A stretch of 64,000 nucleotides of DNA, from the NCBI RefSeq assembly GCF_048595215.1, contig NZ_JBMDWJ010000030.1, positions 1-64,000 of the forward strand. The letters run 5' to 3'. The notes under the pieces were generated by a model, which was given only the letters and a program-made list of their open reading frames with translations, made no database searches and had not been told where the DNA came from. Positions 43,835-52,848 of this stretch are shown here, one piece after another. Origin of the DNA: Siphonobacter sp048595215. Its GTDB lineage: Bacteria; Bacteroidota; Bacteroidia; Cytophagales; Spirosomataceae. Each line of letters opens with the position of its first letter. The first letter of the stretch is position 1. The position numbers and the translations under genes were made by a program.

Positions 43835-44623
43835 ATGAGCAGAAAAACGAACCCTAAACTGACCGTTGTCGGAGCAGGACCGGGTGACCCCGATTTAATT
43901 ACGCTGAAAGCAGTCAAGGCTCTACAGAATGCCAACGTGGTTTTATATGACGCCCTGATTGATCCCGTATTACTGGAACATTGTCGGGCTGAAACAGAGA
44001 AAATCTACGTCGGCAAACGCCCCGGAGAAAGCCATTCGCAGGACTGGATCAATGAACTGATCGTGGAAAAAGCGTTTGCTGCAGGCCATGTAGTCCGCCT
44101 GAAAGGGGGCGATCCGTACGTGTTTGGACGGGGTCAGGAAGAACTGGCCTATGCCCGCCCGTTCGGTATCGAAACGGATTACGTACCCGGATTGTCTTCG
44201 GCTCTGGCCGTGCCCGGCAACGCGGGCATTCCCATGACGGCTCGCGGCGTGAGTGAAAGCTTCTGGGTCATTACGGGTACGAAGACGGATGGATCGCTTT
44301 CCCGCGACCTCTGTCTGGCTCTATGCTCAACGGCTACGATTGTCGTCCTGATGGGCATGAACAAACTTCAGGAGATTGCGGACCTCTGCGTACAAATGGG
44401 CCGGGCGGATGTACCCGCAGCCATTCTGCAAAGTGGTACAACAGCCGAACAACGAACCGCCATCGGTACCGCTCAGGAGTTGCCCCGGCTGGCTTTGGAG
44501 CATAAATTGTCCAATCCAGCGGTGATTGTATTGGGCGAAGTCGTTCGATACGGCTCGGGAACGCCGTCTACCGACTGGCAGGAATTTCTGCAAAACGGTC
44601 AATTTTTTGATTCGCGGAGTTGA
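43835..44623 (+). CDS. cobA: Uroporphyrinogen-III C-methyltransferase
   Basis: SAM-dependent enzyme that methylates uroporphyrinogen III at C2 and C7, giving precorrin-2 for siroheme. VVGAGPGDPDLITLKAVKAL is the SAM-binding P-loop-like motif, VVRLKGGDPYVFGRG is the conserved active region, and YVPGLSSALAVPGNAGIPMTARG follows. The 262-residue product has only the methyltransferase domain, so a separate precorrin-2 dehydrogenase/ferrochelatase is needed; none is seen here. I chose ATG 43835, because the longer frame starting inside the reductase gene is a chance overlap. It shares an operon with the siroheme reductase. Confidence 0.95.
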   Translation: MSRKTNPKLTVVGAGPGDPDLITLKAVKALQNANVVLYDALIDPVLLEHCRAETEKIYVGKRPGESHSQDWINELIVEKAFAAGHVVRLKGGDPYVFGRGQEELAYARPFGIETDYVPGLSSALAVPGNAGIPMTARGVSESFWVITGTKTDGSLSRDLCLALCSTATIVVLMGMNKLQEIADLCVQMGRADVPAAILQSGTTAEQRTAIGTAQELPRLALEHKLSNPAVIVLGEVVRYGSGTPSTDWQEFLQNGQFFDSRS

Positions 44624-44778
44624 TTGGTTAGGCGGGGTTAATGGCTACCTGGGCTTTTAATCCGAGGCTTTTAAATAAGTCACCCCTAAGGGGTTTTGCT
44701 GGATTCCTTTGATAGGATTCCACGAAATGTTTGAAACCTCAAATCCGATCAAACTTTAGATTTGTTACTTCATTATAC

Positions 44779-44825
44779 GTGCGATGCATTCAAAGCTTCT
44801 TTGAGTGCATCGCACTACTTTTTTA
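44779..44825 (+). terminator. Intrinsic terminator after the reductase-cobA operon
   Basis: The long stem GTGCGATGCATTCAAAG / CTTTGAGTGCATCGCAC with a minimal loop is followed by TACTTTTTT. An additional short hairpin CACCCCTAAGGGGTTTT lies at about 44682-44698. Confidence 0.9.
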
Positions 44826-44905
44826 ACGACAAGAGGCTTAGACTCAAGCAGGGAATTATATCTACGGGCTTCTTGTTACCTTTAGAATGAATTTTAAGCG
44901 TATTC

Positions 44906-45637
44906 ATGAATAAGCAAGTGATTTTTCAGGACTGGGGCCTTCGGGACTATCAGTCGGCCTGGGACGCCCAGGAAGAGCTGCTAGCCGCTACCGTAGCCCG
45001 TAAGGTTCAGAATCGGCAGGCCGCAGTAGCGGAGCAACTGCCCACGAATAATTACCTTCTTTTTGTGCAGCATCCACCTGTATTTACGCTCGGCAAAAGT
45101 GGCAAACCCGAACATCTGCTGGAGGATGAACAAAAGCTGGAACAGCTCGGCATTCAGTACTACAAAATCAATCGGGGTGGTGATATTACCTATCACGGCC
45201 CGGGTCAGTTGGTAGGTTACCCGATTCTGGATCTGGATAATTTCCGGCCGGATATTCACTGGTACATGCGAACGCTGGAAGAGGCTATCATTCGTACCTG
45301 TGCGGATTACGGATTGGAAGCGGGCCGCATTCCGGGTATGACGGGCGTATGGCTGGATTACGTTGAACAGAAAAATCCCCGGAAAATCTGTGCGATGGGC
45401 GTAAAAGCCAGCCGCTGGGTAACCATGCACGGTTTTGCCCTGAATGTCAATAATGACCTGGCTTTTTTCGAGTATATTGTACCCTGTGGTTTGGAGGGAA
45501 AAGAAGTAACCTCACTGGCCAAAGAGCTAGGACATTCCCTCGATTTCCAGGAAGTTTCGCAGCGATTAAAAGCTCATCTGGCCGATTTGTTCGAAATGGT
45601 TTTTGTCGAAGAATCACTCACCATGCCGACCGTTTGA
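44906..45637 (+). CDS. lipB: Lipoyl(octanoyl) transferase
   Basis: Transfers octanoyl groups from acyl carrier protein to lipoyl domains of 2-oxoacid dehydrogenases, the first step in lipoate formation. The signature RGGDITYHGPGQLVGYP is present, as are ICAMGVKASRW with the conserved Lys and VPCGLEGKEVTSL with the catalytic Cys. The product is 243 residues with a normal length. It is followed by a conserved small protein gene 25 bases downstream, likely in the same transcript. lipA is not in the window. Confidence 0.96.
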   Translation: MNKQVIFQDWGLRDYQSAWDAQEELLAATVARKVQNRQAAVAEQLPTNNYLLFVQHPPVFTLGKSGKPEHLLEDEQKLEQLGIQYYKINRGGDITYHGPGQLVGYPILDLDNFRPDIHWYMRTLEEAIIRTCADYGLEAGRIPGMTGVWLDYVEQKNPRKICAMGVKASRWVTMHGFALNVNNDLAFFEYIVPCGLEGKEVTSLAKELGHSLDFQEVSQRLKAHLADLFEMVFVEESLTMPTV

Positions 45638-45662
45638 GTAACCCATAAAACCATTCATTCCC

Positions 45663-46076
45663 ATGAAAAAAGACATCCCATTTTTACCCGTAGAAGGGGT
45701 AAAAGTAGCCATAGCCCGCGAAGTAAACGAATTCAATGAAGTTGCCTGGCGGGTGTACTTACTCAACCGCAATGACAAAGCCATTCAAAACGTTTTTGTA
45801 ACTTCTCGTGGTTACAGTAAACCCCAACATCAAGGCGAAGAGGGACAAGAAACTTCAACTTTACGCCATTTTTTCCAGGAAGTTCCCGCCCATAGTCACC
45901 AGCCAATCGAACCCATTGATTCGTCCGTATTTCATTTAACGAATGAATACTGGGTGAGTTATTTCATCGATAATCAGGTTTACGATAAGCGATTTATTTT
46001 CGTACCGGGTAGTCTGGACGAGGCTAATCTGATTCAAATCAACCAATTGGCCCAGGAAGGTATTCTGCACGAATAA
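45663..46076 (+). CDS. Conserved hypothetical protein downstream of lipB
   Basis: A 137-residue cytosolic protein without leader or membrane segment. Strand-rich sequence (AWRVYLLNRNDKAIQNVFVTS, YWVSYFIDNQVYDKRFIFVPG) suggests a small beta-sandwich. I recognise it as a conserved hypothetical family in Bacteroidota that is sometimes mislabelled as a tRNA synthetase subunit; I know no function. It lies 25 bases after lipB and is closed by a terminator, so the two form an operon. Confidence 0.75.
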   Translation: MKKDIPFLPVEGVKVAIAREVNEFNEVAWRVYLLNRNDKAIQNVFVTSRGYSKPQHQGEEGQETSTLRHFFQEVPAHSHQPIEPIDSSVFHLTNEYWVSYFIDNQVYDKRFIFVPGSLDEANLIQINQLAQEGILHE

Positions 46077-46091
46077 AGTTTTTCAGGTTTT

Positions 46092-46132
46092 AAAAAACGT
46101 GGATTTTACAGTAGTAAGATCCACGTTTTTTT
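46092..46132 (+). terminator. Intrinsic terminator after the lipB operon
   Basis: The stem AAAAACGTGGAT / ATCCACGTTTTT with a 14-base loop and a long T-tract. Confidence 0.88.
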
Positions 46133-46235
46133 GTACTCACTTCCCGGTAGTTTATTACCTGTACCGTTCGCTCATTGGATGAATGAAGGCAGGAACTTGG
46201 TGTGTAATTTAGAAGCCAACCTTCGATGCTCGCTC

Positions 46236-46970
46236 ATGAATGCTGCCTTTCAATCTTCAGCCAAACCCCTCTTATTCATTGACATAGAAACCGTTTCGGG
46301 CGAATCCTCGTTGGAGTTAGTATCTGAACGATTACAGAAAGAATGGCTACGAAAAGCGAGCCGAATTCGCACAACGGAAAGTTTTACAGACGCAGAGCTG
46401 TACTTTGACCGAGCGGCTGTTTACGCAGAATTCGGTAAAGTTATTGTCATCGGCTTAGGCTTTTTCCACGGGGAGGAAGCGGATGAGCCTACCTTCCGGG
46501 TTCGTACCATTCATGGCCATGATGAAGCCAGCGTACTTCGCCAATTTTGCACGCTGGTTGAAAAGCGATATCCCCGTAATTTGATTCTCTGTGCTCATAA
46601 TGGTCGGGAGTTTGACTATCCGTATCTCTGTCGGCGGATGATGATTCACGGTATACCCATTCCCCGATCTTTCTGGAATACGCATTGGAAACGCTACGAC
46701 TCCCCTCATCTGGATACCATGGATTACTGGAAATTTGGCGATTTTAAAAACTACACCAGCCTTGAATTATTGGCAGCTTTGTTCGGCATTCCGTCCAGTA
46801 AGGGTACCCTGTCGGGGAGTGAAGTTAATACCTCGTACTATCATCAGGATGGCCTACTTTCTATTGCTCAATATTGCCGGGAAGATGTTGTTGTATTAGC
46901 TCAATTATACTTGCGTTATCATCAAATGAGTTTATTACAGGAAAAGCAAATTATTCGTTTAGATTTATAG
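46236..46970 (+). CDS. PolB-like 3'-5' exonuclease (DEDDy family)
   Basis: A 244-residue DnaQ-fold nuclease. Exo I is LLFIDIETV, Exo II is AHNGREFDYPYL, Exo III is YCREDVVVL, in which Tyr and Asp define the DEDDy class. It resembles the predicted exonuclease family related to the proofreading domain of family B polymerases, without a polymerase. I chose ATG 46236 because the longer frame begins inside the preceding terminator. The role in repair is inferred. Confidence 0.88.
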   Translation: MNAAFQSSAKPLLFIDIETVSGESSLELVSERLQKEWLRKASRIRTTESFTDAELYFDRAAVYAEFGKVIVIGLGFFHGEEADEPTFRVRTIHGHDEASVLRQFCTLVEKRYPRNLILCAHNGREFDYPYLCRRMMIHGIPIPRSFWNTHWKRYDSPHLDTMDYWKFGDFKNYTSLELLAALFGIPSSKGTLSGSEVNTSYYHQDGLLSIAQYCREDVVVLAQLYLRYHQMSLLQEKQIIRLDL

Positions 46971-47027
46971 CTTTTATTCAGGCGTTTGTCTGTATTTTTA
47001 CCCACCCATCGAACTGGTTTGTCCTTT

Positions 47028-48935
47028 ATGAAACATCTTTACAAATTAGCTAGTCTACTCTTTTTCATCCTTACGTATCACCAAAGTTTAGCCCAGTTAA
47101 GCATTACTTTTCCTACCACGCGAGCAGTTTTTCAGCGTGACTTATCCAACCAAGCTTCTGTCCATGTAGCGGGTGTTTATACGGAAAAAGTAGAGCGGAT
47201 TGAAGTTCGCTTAGTACCGATTCCGGCGGGTGGTTCGATTGGACCTAACGATGCCGTCGATACGCAATGGCAAACGTTGTGGACGTACCCTGGCAACACC
47301 ACCAGTACTCCTTCCAACGGCTATTTTCAGGGTTCAGTTACGGCCAAAGGTGGTTGGTATGACCTCAAAGTACGGGCTTACCAGAACGGTTCCTTACTGG
47401 GACAAGAAACTACGTTGTCAAAAGTTGGTGTTGGTGAAGTGTTCGTAATTGCCGGACAGTCAAATGCAACCGGAATTGCGGATCCTGACAATACGGGTCC
47501 TTCGGCAACGTATGATCAGGTAAGTGCAGTAGGCATTGGCTACAAAATCGCCGAGAATCCCGATCCTAATCAACCTGATCAATGGGGTCCCTGGAGTTAT
47601 TCGAACATCAAGGACAAAGTAGCTACTCCCGAGTTTGTTCACCTGGACGCTACGACTACGTTAGCTCCTTTCGGCCTTTCGGCTTGGTGCTGGGGAGCTT
47701 TGGGCGATCTGCTGGTTCAACGTTGGCGAGTGCCTGTTGCCTTTTTCCAGGGCGGCTGGTCGGGTACGGGCAGTGTAAACTGGCTGACGAGTATCGATCC
47801 TTCGCAAGACCCGGCTTTAAATCCCGTTTTTAGCTATTCCTACCCTAAAGGTCAACCTTACGGAAACCTGCGAATTAGCCTGAATAACTACGCCTCGCAA
47901 TATGGCGTTCGGGCGGTACTGCTCCACCAGGGCGAAACGGACAACTTTGCCAATACTTCTCAAGAAACCTATGTATCGAACTGGAATGCGGTTATTACGG
48001 CCAGTCGATCAAATTCGGGTAAAGAAAATCTTCCTTGGGTCATTTCCCGAGCCAGTCGTTACTTTGACCGTACGAACGTATCCGGTCCTAGTATCAACAA
48101 TCCGACGATTATCAGTGCTCAGAACGCCCTGATCAATCCTGCCAAGCAAATCTTTGCTGGACCCGCTACGGATGATATTCACGGCCCCGAGTACCGCGAT
48201 GCTGTAGATGTTCACTTTAAAGGTCAGGGGCTTCTGCTTTTAGCCAAAGCTTGGGCGGATGCTCTGGATGCGGCTAGCATTCGTTCGCAGGCGACTCCGT
48301 ATGCGGCTTTGGCTCCGGCTCGCCTGTACCCCTCGTGTTTGAGCAGTACCCAAATGCGAGTGAAAGGCCAGGATGGATGGGCTTCGTATACGTGGGTAAA
48401 TCCGCTAAACAATAATGGCGTGAACTCCGTAGCATCAGGTAATTCAGCCGATTTCACGGCCGGTACGTATCAGTTGAAAGTAAGCGACAGTAAGGGCAAT
48501 GTAGTTGTTTCGCCGCGTATCATCGTTCCTGCTTCACTGGGTACGGTTGCCGCAACCATTACTGGCAATACGCCGCTGTCAGCGGGCCACACACTCGGAC
48601 TGACGGCTGCCGATGCTCCGTATTATAGCTGGAGTGGCCCGAATGGCTACACCTCTGCCCAGAAGTCCATTCAACTAGCCGATGTTTCAGCTACTCAAAC
48701 GGGTACTTACAACTTAACGACGACGAACATTTACGGTTGCACGGCTACGACGAGCAAACCGGTACAAGTGATTACGTCTTATATCTCGGCTCAGTCGGGT
48801 AACTGGGATGATCCCGCTACCTGGACGGCCAACTGCCCCGGCTGTATTCCTACGTCGAAAACCAACGTAGATCTACGTCCTACCCATCGGGTCGTTATTA
48901 AAGCCACTCAAAATACTACAGCTCCCAACCCCTAA
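47028..48935 (+). CDS. Secreted SGNH-type (sialate O-acetylesterase-like) esterase
   Basis: A 635-residue secreted protein. A signal peptide (LASLLFFILTYHQSLAQ) precedes an N-terminal beta domain of about 115 residues. The esterase domain contains VFVIAGQSNATG, the Gly-Gln-Ser-Asn motif of the SASA/SGNH family, and DDIHGPEYRDAVDVHF supplies the Asp/His. Ig-like beta segments follow (GTYQLKVSDSKGN; ATITGNTPLSAG). The last about 45 residues (SAQSGNWDDPATWT) resemble the start of a G8-like or sorting-associated domain that then stops abruptly at TTAPNP, within a terminator hairpin. No type IX sorting domain is visible. The natural substrate is probably an acetylated glycan. It lies 57 bases after the exonuclease gene. 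Confidence 0.8.
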   Translation: MKHLYKLASLLFFILTYHQSLAQLSITFPTTRAVFQRDLSNQASVHVAGVYTEKVERIEVRLVPIPAGGSIGPNDAVDTQWQTLWTYPGNTTSTPSNGYFQGSVTAKGGWYDLKVRAYQNGSLLGQETTLSKVGVGEVFVIAGQSNATGIADPDNTGPSATYDQVSAVGIGYKIAENPDPNQPDQWGPWSYSNIKDKVATPEFVHLDATTTLAPFGLSAWCWGALGDLLVQRWRVPVAFFQGGWSGTGSVNWLTSIDPSQDPALNPVFSYSYPKGQPYGNLRISLNNYASQYGVRAVLLHQGETDNFANTSQETYVSNWNAVITASRSNSGKENLPWVISRASRYFDRTNVSGPSINNPTIISAQNALINPAKQIFAGPATDDIHGPEYRDAVDVHFKGQGLLLLAKAWADALDAASIRSQATPYAALAPARLYPSCLSSTQMRVKGQDGWASYTWVNPLNNNGVNSVASGNSADFTAGTYQLKVSDSKGNVVVSPRIIVPASLGTVAATITGNTPLSAGHTLGLTAADAPYYSWSGPNGYTSAQKSIQLADVSATQTGTYNLTTTNIYGCTATTSKPVQVITSYISAQSGNWDDPATWTANCPGCIPTSKTNVDLRPTHRVVIKATQNTTAPNP

Positions 48936-48960
48936 TTAATAGGGTTGGGAGCTTTCCCTT
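48920..48960 (+). terminator. Terminator overlapping the 3' end of the esterase gene
   Basis: The 12-base stem AGCTCCCAACCC (48920-48931) / GGGTTGGGAGCT (48942-48953) is followed by TTTCCCTTCTTT. The stop codon lies in the loop region, so the 3' end of the coding sequence forms the left arm. Confidence 0.85.
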
Positions 48961-48962
48961 CT

Positions 48963-49367
48963 TTAGCGTACCAGATAAGGTCTGAGCCGAGGTTCAGGCA
49001 TCGTCAGGTGTTGCTGCAAAGCGGACTGAAGATCCGTAAGATTGGAAATTTTGCGGGATAGAATTCCCTGTTGCTTGGCAGGGAGTTTACAAAAAGCCAT
49101 AATTGCCTGAGCTTCTTCTTCCGTCAGTCGACGACTTTCTACGAGTACGTACGACTTATAAATCATTCGAATGGTAAGGTAATTCAGAATGAGCAGAGCA
49201 GTGCCGGTACTAAAACGAAAGGCTCGTTGAAAGTAGGCTGGGTGGTAGGATTCACCTTTTAGCTCTAACCGAACGTGACTGTGGGGAAAATACTGTTCGG
49301 TTACTTCTCGAAATCCATTTTCTATCAACAACTGTACTAAACTTTCAGATGGGGTGTATTGAGTCAT
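48963..49367 (-). CDS. Hypothetical protein
   Basis: A 134-residue protein with no recognised domain. It lacks a leader and has one modestly hydrophobic stretch in the middle (TALLILNYLTIRMIYKSYVLV), a charged helical segment (LTEEEAQAIMAFCKLPAKQQG) and an Arg/Pro-rich end. It converges with the esterase gene. Codon usage matches neighbours, which supports that it is real. Confidence 0.62.
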   Translation of the reverse strand: MTQYTPSESLVQLLIENGFREVTEQYFPHSHVRLELKGESYHPAYFQRAFRFSTGTALLILNYLTIRMIYKSYVLVESRRLTEEEAQAIMAFCKLPAKQQGILSRKISNLTDLQSALQQHLTMPEPRLRPYLVR

Positions 49368-50003
49368 ACTTGTGAAGGTTTCAATCTAATGCCTTAGCCT
49401 ATAAACGCCTTTACTGGTTGGATGTTCTTTCAAGAAAAGCCTAGGCTTGAGGAAGAATTTGTACTTTTTCTTTACAAAATCCTTACGCCGATTAAAACAT
49501 AGATTCATTATTACTTTCTAAAGTATCGTTTGCTAAAGCATTGCTTTATAGCTACTTCCGCCATAAAATTGGTATGCTAGCATACCAATTTTATGTTTTT
49601 TTCTTCTTCCCCCGTGAATCAAGCCTTCGCAAATACTAAATCATTACTTCATCGTTAACGGATCCATAAGCGTCCAGCTAAAAATCTCCTTTTATAGGCT
49701 TTCCCCTGCTTAAAACTTCCTTTCGCAGGTAAACAAGTACGTATAGTGGCAGAGTTGATTTAGTACATCATGCTAAATTTTCGTCTCCGAGAATCCTTCG
49801 TTAGTCTACGTCTCAACGCCTCATGCGGCTTTCCTTTCGGTAGCTTCAGGCTTGTTTTTATAGTAAAGAAAAGACCATATAACCTGCTAAATACAAAAAA
49901 TGGGCAGGTTCTACATCCCCTGGTGTGAAATTTTCGTTAGTACAAACGGGCATTCTTTTTAAAGAAACGCGGTTTTCGAATCGCATTTATTTTTTTTGTC
50001 CAA
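49368..50003. other. Large non-coding region upstream of the AraC gene
   Basis: About 640 bases, AT-rich, with no credible gene. The main feature is a perfect 34-base palindrome with T-tract at 49562-49602, described separately. Above it nothing is annotated on the plus strand, which leaves room for a small RNA. Confidence 0.5.
49562..49602 (+). terminator. Orphan terminator-like perfect palindrome
   Basis: The arms CATAAAATTGGTATGC and their exact complement meet at GCTAGC and are followed by seven T and more pyrimidines. It has the form of an intrinsic terminator, but no plus-strand gene ends nearby. Confidence 0.7.
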
Positions 50004-50034
50004 TTTGCTTTTAAAAATACAATTATTAGTTTTG
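50004..50034 (+). promoter_or_regulatory. Predicted promoter of the AraC-type gene
   Basis: TTTG at 50004-50007 and TAGTTTTG at 50027-50034 with a 19-base spacer, a near-ideal Bacteroidota promoter, 55 bases before the ATG. Confidence 0.55.
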
Positions 50035-50088
50035 TCCTAATTTTAGAAAGGCCAGACTTTCGAAAAACACCGGCCTTACCCCATCGCA

Positions 50089-51015
50089 ATGGAAGATTAC
50101 AACAAAATCATTGAGTCGCTGGGCGTCCGATTCATCAAGGCCCGGCATATTCGGATGCAACAAGCCATCCGAATCAAGAATTTTTATGACATCGAAAACT
50201 CGCTGTTGATTCTATACGACGGAGAGGTGTCATTTGGCGAAGACGGAACCTTAGCTGAACCCGGCGATATGCTATTTATCCCCGGTGGGAAGTCGTTGAA
50301 TATTACCTACGGTAGCAGTGAAAGCCCAAAGGCTATCTCAAACGAAGAATTTCTTACCTTCCGCGAACGCTATTTCGATTCGCGTCGGGACCCGGCTGAG
50401 ATTGGAAAATTGCCCCATTCATTCGGTCTGGTAGCATTTGAAGCCAAGGTTTTCGATTCCGTTAACTTCTTTACGTCTCTGGATGTACCGCCTTTCCTGA
50501 TTAAAGGCGAAGAATCGTTGGCTCACGCCTTGAAAGAGATTCTGGCGGAAGATTTCCGGGACGAAGCGGGTCGAGGTCGTATTATCAAAATCAAGACGGA
50601 AGAGATCGTCATCAATATCATTCGGTATATTTTGAAACACCGTCTGTTTGTGGAGCAATTAGCTACCAACAGTACGTATTTCAAAGATCCTCGTCTGATC
50701 GACATCTTCACTTATATCAAGGATAATATTGGCGGTGATCTGTCCAATAAGGTACTCGCCAACGTAGCCAACGTTTCCGAAGATTACGTCGGTCAGTATT
50801 TCAAGATGTTGACGGGTATCAACCCTCAGGATTACATCGAATACCAGCGAATGGAAGCGGCGGTGAATTTGCTGCGTACGTCCAAAAAAAGTATTCGTGC
50901 CATTGGTGCCGAAGTAGGCTATAAGGATACGGCTTATTTCTGTCGTCGCTTTAAAATGATGTTTGGCATTCCTGCCGGCAAAATGCGTCGTCGTGAATCG
51001 CTAATGAATTTGTAA
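50089..51015 (+). CDS. AraC-family transcriptional regulator (cupin sensor)
   Basis: A 308-residue regulator. The N-terminal cupin-like part includes LLILYDGEVSFGEDGTLAEPGDMLFIPGG. A helical connector follows (IIKIKTEEIVINIIRYILKH), and the C-terminal double HTH contains VLANVANVSEDYVGQYFKM and IGAEVGYKDTAYFCRRFK with the FGIPAGKMRR end. The closest neighbours are non-coding on the left and an accessory region on the right, so the target is unknown. From memory, this type is widespread and well conserved in Cytophagales, suggesting a housekeeping role. Confidence 0.9.
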   Translation: MEDYNKIIESLGVRFIKARHIRMQQAIRIKNFYDIENSLLILYDGEVSFGEDGTLAEPGDMLFIPGGKSLNITYGSSESPKAISNEEFLTFRERYFDSRRDPAEIGKLPHSFGLVAFEAKVFDSVNFFTSLDVPPFLIKGEESLAHALKEILAEDFRDEAGRGRIIKIKTEEIVINIIRYILKHRLFVEQLATNSTYFKDPRLIDIFTYIKDNIGGDLSNKVLANVANVSEDYVGQYFKMLTGINPQDYIEYQRMEAAVNLLRTSKKSIRAIGAEVGYKDTAYFCRRFKMMFGIPAGKMRRRESLMNL

Positions 51016-51032
51016 GTATCACAATTTGATAG

Positions 51033-51067
51033 AAAAGCACTTATCTGTAGAGATAAGTGCTTTTTTT
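51033..51067 (+). terminator. Intrinsic terminator after the AraC gene
   Basis: The stem AAAGCACTTATCT / AGATAAGTGCTTT with a 4-base loop and T-tract. Confidence 0.9.
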
Positions 51068-51462
51068 ATGTCTTTTGTAATTCATTAATACTAGAAAAAG
51101 CAAATAAGATGTAGGTAGAAAGAATGATCGAGAAGGACTTTGTTCGCAATTCTCCAAGCTCCTTGGCAAGCTAGTATAGAGATAAACTTCAAACGGTTGG
51201 TAAGGGTATTCATAAACAATTTAGTACTATTCAAAATTTATGTCTTCGAAGTATTTGTGAGGATTTAATTGTGTGGAAGAATTGAAATTGTCAACTACTA
51301 TAATATATTTTAACTTCATATAACATAATTCTTATAAATAGCTTAAGTAATAAAATCACGGTTTTCGTGGATAGTAAGAAAAAAGCATAACACTTAATTT
51401 TACACTAATTATTAGCCGTAGGTAACACAACTTACGAATCAGGTAATACTAAACATATAGCT
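51068..51462. other. AT-rich non-coding region at the start of the accessory segment
   Basis: About 395 bases, clearly more AT-rich than the region to the left, with no gene. It marks a compositional change and may be the left boundary of an acquired segment. Confidence 0.45.
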
Positions 51463-52095
51463 ATGAATTGCACTATCAATTTTTTAATTCTACTGTTTTT
51501 ATTCACAACTTTAGGATGTGGAAAGTCGCAAAATCCTGACTCAGAGCTGCATTCATTCAATGAACGCATGAATAGACAGGCATATATGGGTACGGCACGG
51601 TCCACGATGTACTTACGCGGTTACGACCGCTTAACACCTATTAATGGTACAGGATCATTCAGCATAGATAAAATCAAAGGGGATAGTTCAAGGCTTGTGC
51701 TGCGGATGGAACTTTCTGGGCAAGAGGGATTTTCCTTATCCATTCCTGGGAAGCAAAATGGCCAATCCTGGAAGTTTAGTGCTGATCCCAGCGAGGTATC
51801 TATCAAAGACAATGGTGAAATAAACGGGTCTATTACAACCAGTGCTAAGAAGATAACGTGGAAGGGTCGTCTTTTTGACGACAAGCTCATGCTAGATGTA
51901 AAGACTAAATACCTCAGTGAAGAAGGTGGGATACCAGAGGAGTCCATCTTAGATACGCATTTTGAACTCGTAAGATCTGGTAGTCAACAAGCTGGTGGTG
52001 GGCAACAAGGCTGCACAATCGTTTGGGAAAGCCGACCGACTTTCAACCTCTATTCTGGGGGCATTGATCTTATCTATGTACCCGTATGCCACTAG
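51463..52095 (+). CDS. Hypothetical lipoprotein
   Basis: A 210-residue lipoprotein with leader FLILLFLFTTLGC. The mature sequence is strand-rich (SSRLVLRMELSGQEGFSLSIPG, KKITWKGRLFDDKLMLDVKT), typical of a beta-sandwich, with Gly/Gln and two Cys near the end (GCTIVWESRP; VPVCH). No family recognised. It is followed by a hairpin and lies in the AT-rich accessory region next to a two-component system. Confidence 0.7.
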   Translation: MNCTINFLILLFLFTTLGCGKSQNPDSELHSFNERMNRQAYMGTARSTMYLRGYDRLTPINGTGSFSIDKIKGDSSRLVLRMELSGQEGFSLSIPGKQNGQSWKFSADPSEVSIKDNGEINGSITTSAKKITWKGRLFDDKLMLDVKTKYLSEEGGIPEESILDTHFELVRSGSQQAGGGQQGCTIVWESRPTFNLYSGGIDLIYVPVCH

Positions 52096-52132
52096 TATTC
52101 AATTGCCTAAACTAAGACTCAATTGGTATCTT

Positions 52133-52174
52133 GACTCTCTCAAATTTAATAAGTTTGAGAGAGTCTATATTTTT
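52133..52174 (+). terminator. Intrinsic terminator after the lipoprotein gene
   Basis: The stem GACTCTCTCAAA / TTTGAGAGAGTC with a TATATTTTT tail. Confidence 0.85.
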
Positions 52175-52224
52175 AAGTTAGATTATGAAGATCGGTATAT
52201 ATGTGTTATGGTATTGTAACATCT

Positions 52225-52848
52225 CTAGATATACTTCATTGCAGTTGCTTTGTGAATCAATGAGGCTGTATTGCTTACGTCAAATTTTTGTAATAGATTT
52301 CTTCTATGGCTTTCAACAGTTAGTGGGCTAATAAACATCAATTCTCCTATCTTAGGAGTCGTAAACCCCTGGGCCATCCATTTAAGTACTTCCCGTTCCC
52401 TTTCGGTGATTTTTGGAATAGTGTCCTGTTGATTAGCCATTTTTATAAATTCCATTTCCCGACTTAAGACCTGTTCCCCCTTATGGACGGCATGAATACT
52501 CGTAATCAGGTCTTCAGCTGATGTATTTTTAAGTAGATAACCCAAAGCCCCAGTTTGGAGCATACGGAGTGCAATGCTTCCTTCGTTCAGGTTACTGATT
52601 GCGATAACCTGCGTGTTTGGATAATCCTTCTTTATCACCGCGGTAGTGTCAATACCGTTCATTCCCGGCATGTTAATGTCGACCAAGACAACATCTATCG
52701 GCTGCTTATTTAAAAATTCCAAAGCATCTTCAGCACGAGTAAATGTACCTTTCAATACAATTTCGGTCGTATTTTTCAAGATAAATTCAAACCCATTCAA
52801 CACCAGAGGATGATCGTCTATGATAATTACTGAAATAATTTTATCCAT
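52225..52848 (-). CDS. LuxR-type response regulator (NarL/FixJ)
   Basis: A 207-residue two-domain regulator. The receiver begins VIIIDDHPLVLNGFEFIL, with phospho-acceptor Asp57 in VVLVDINMPGMNG and the later conserved Lys in YLLKNTSAED. The C-terminal LuxR HTH includes ITEREREVLKWMAQGFT and ISPLTVESHRRNLLQKF. Its start overlaps the 3' end of the sensor kinase gene by 8 bases, so the two are co-translated. Targets are unknown. Confidence 0.93.
   Translation of the reverse strand: MDKIISVIIIDDHPLVLNGFEFILKNTTEIVLKGTFTRAEDALEFLNKQPIDVVLVDINMPGMNGIDTTAVIKKDYPNTQVIAISNLNEGSIALRMLQTGALGYLLKNTSAEDLITSIHAVHKGEQVLSREMEFIKMANQQDTIPKITEREREVLKWMAQGFTTPKIGELMFISPLTVESHRRNLLQKFDVSNTASLIHKATAMKYI

Noticed and set aside
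46131..46235. Upstream extension of the exonuclease gene
   Set aside because: It begins inside the T-tract of the preceding terminator.
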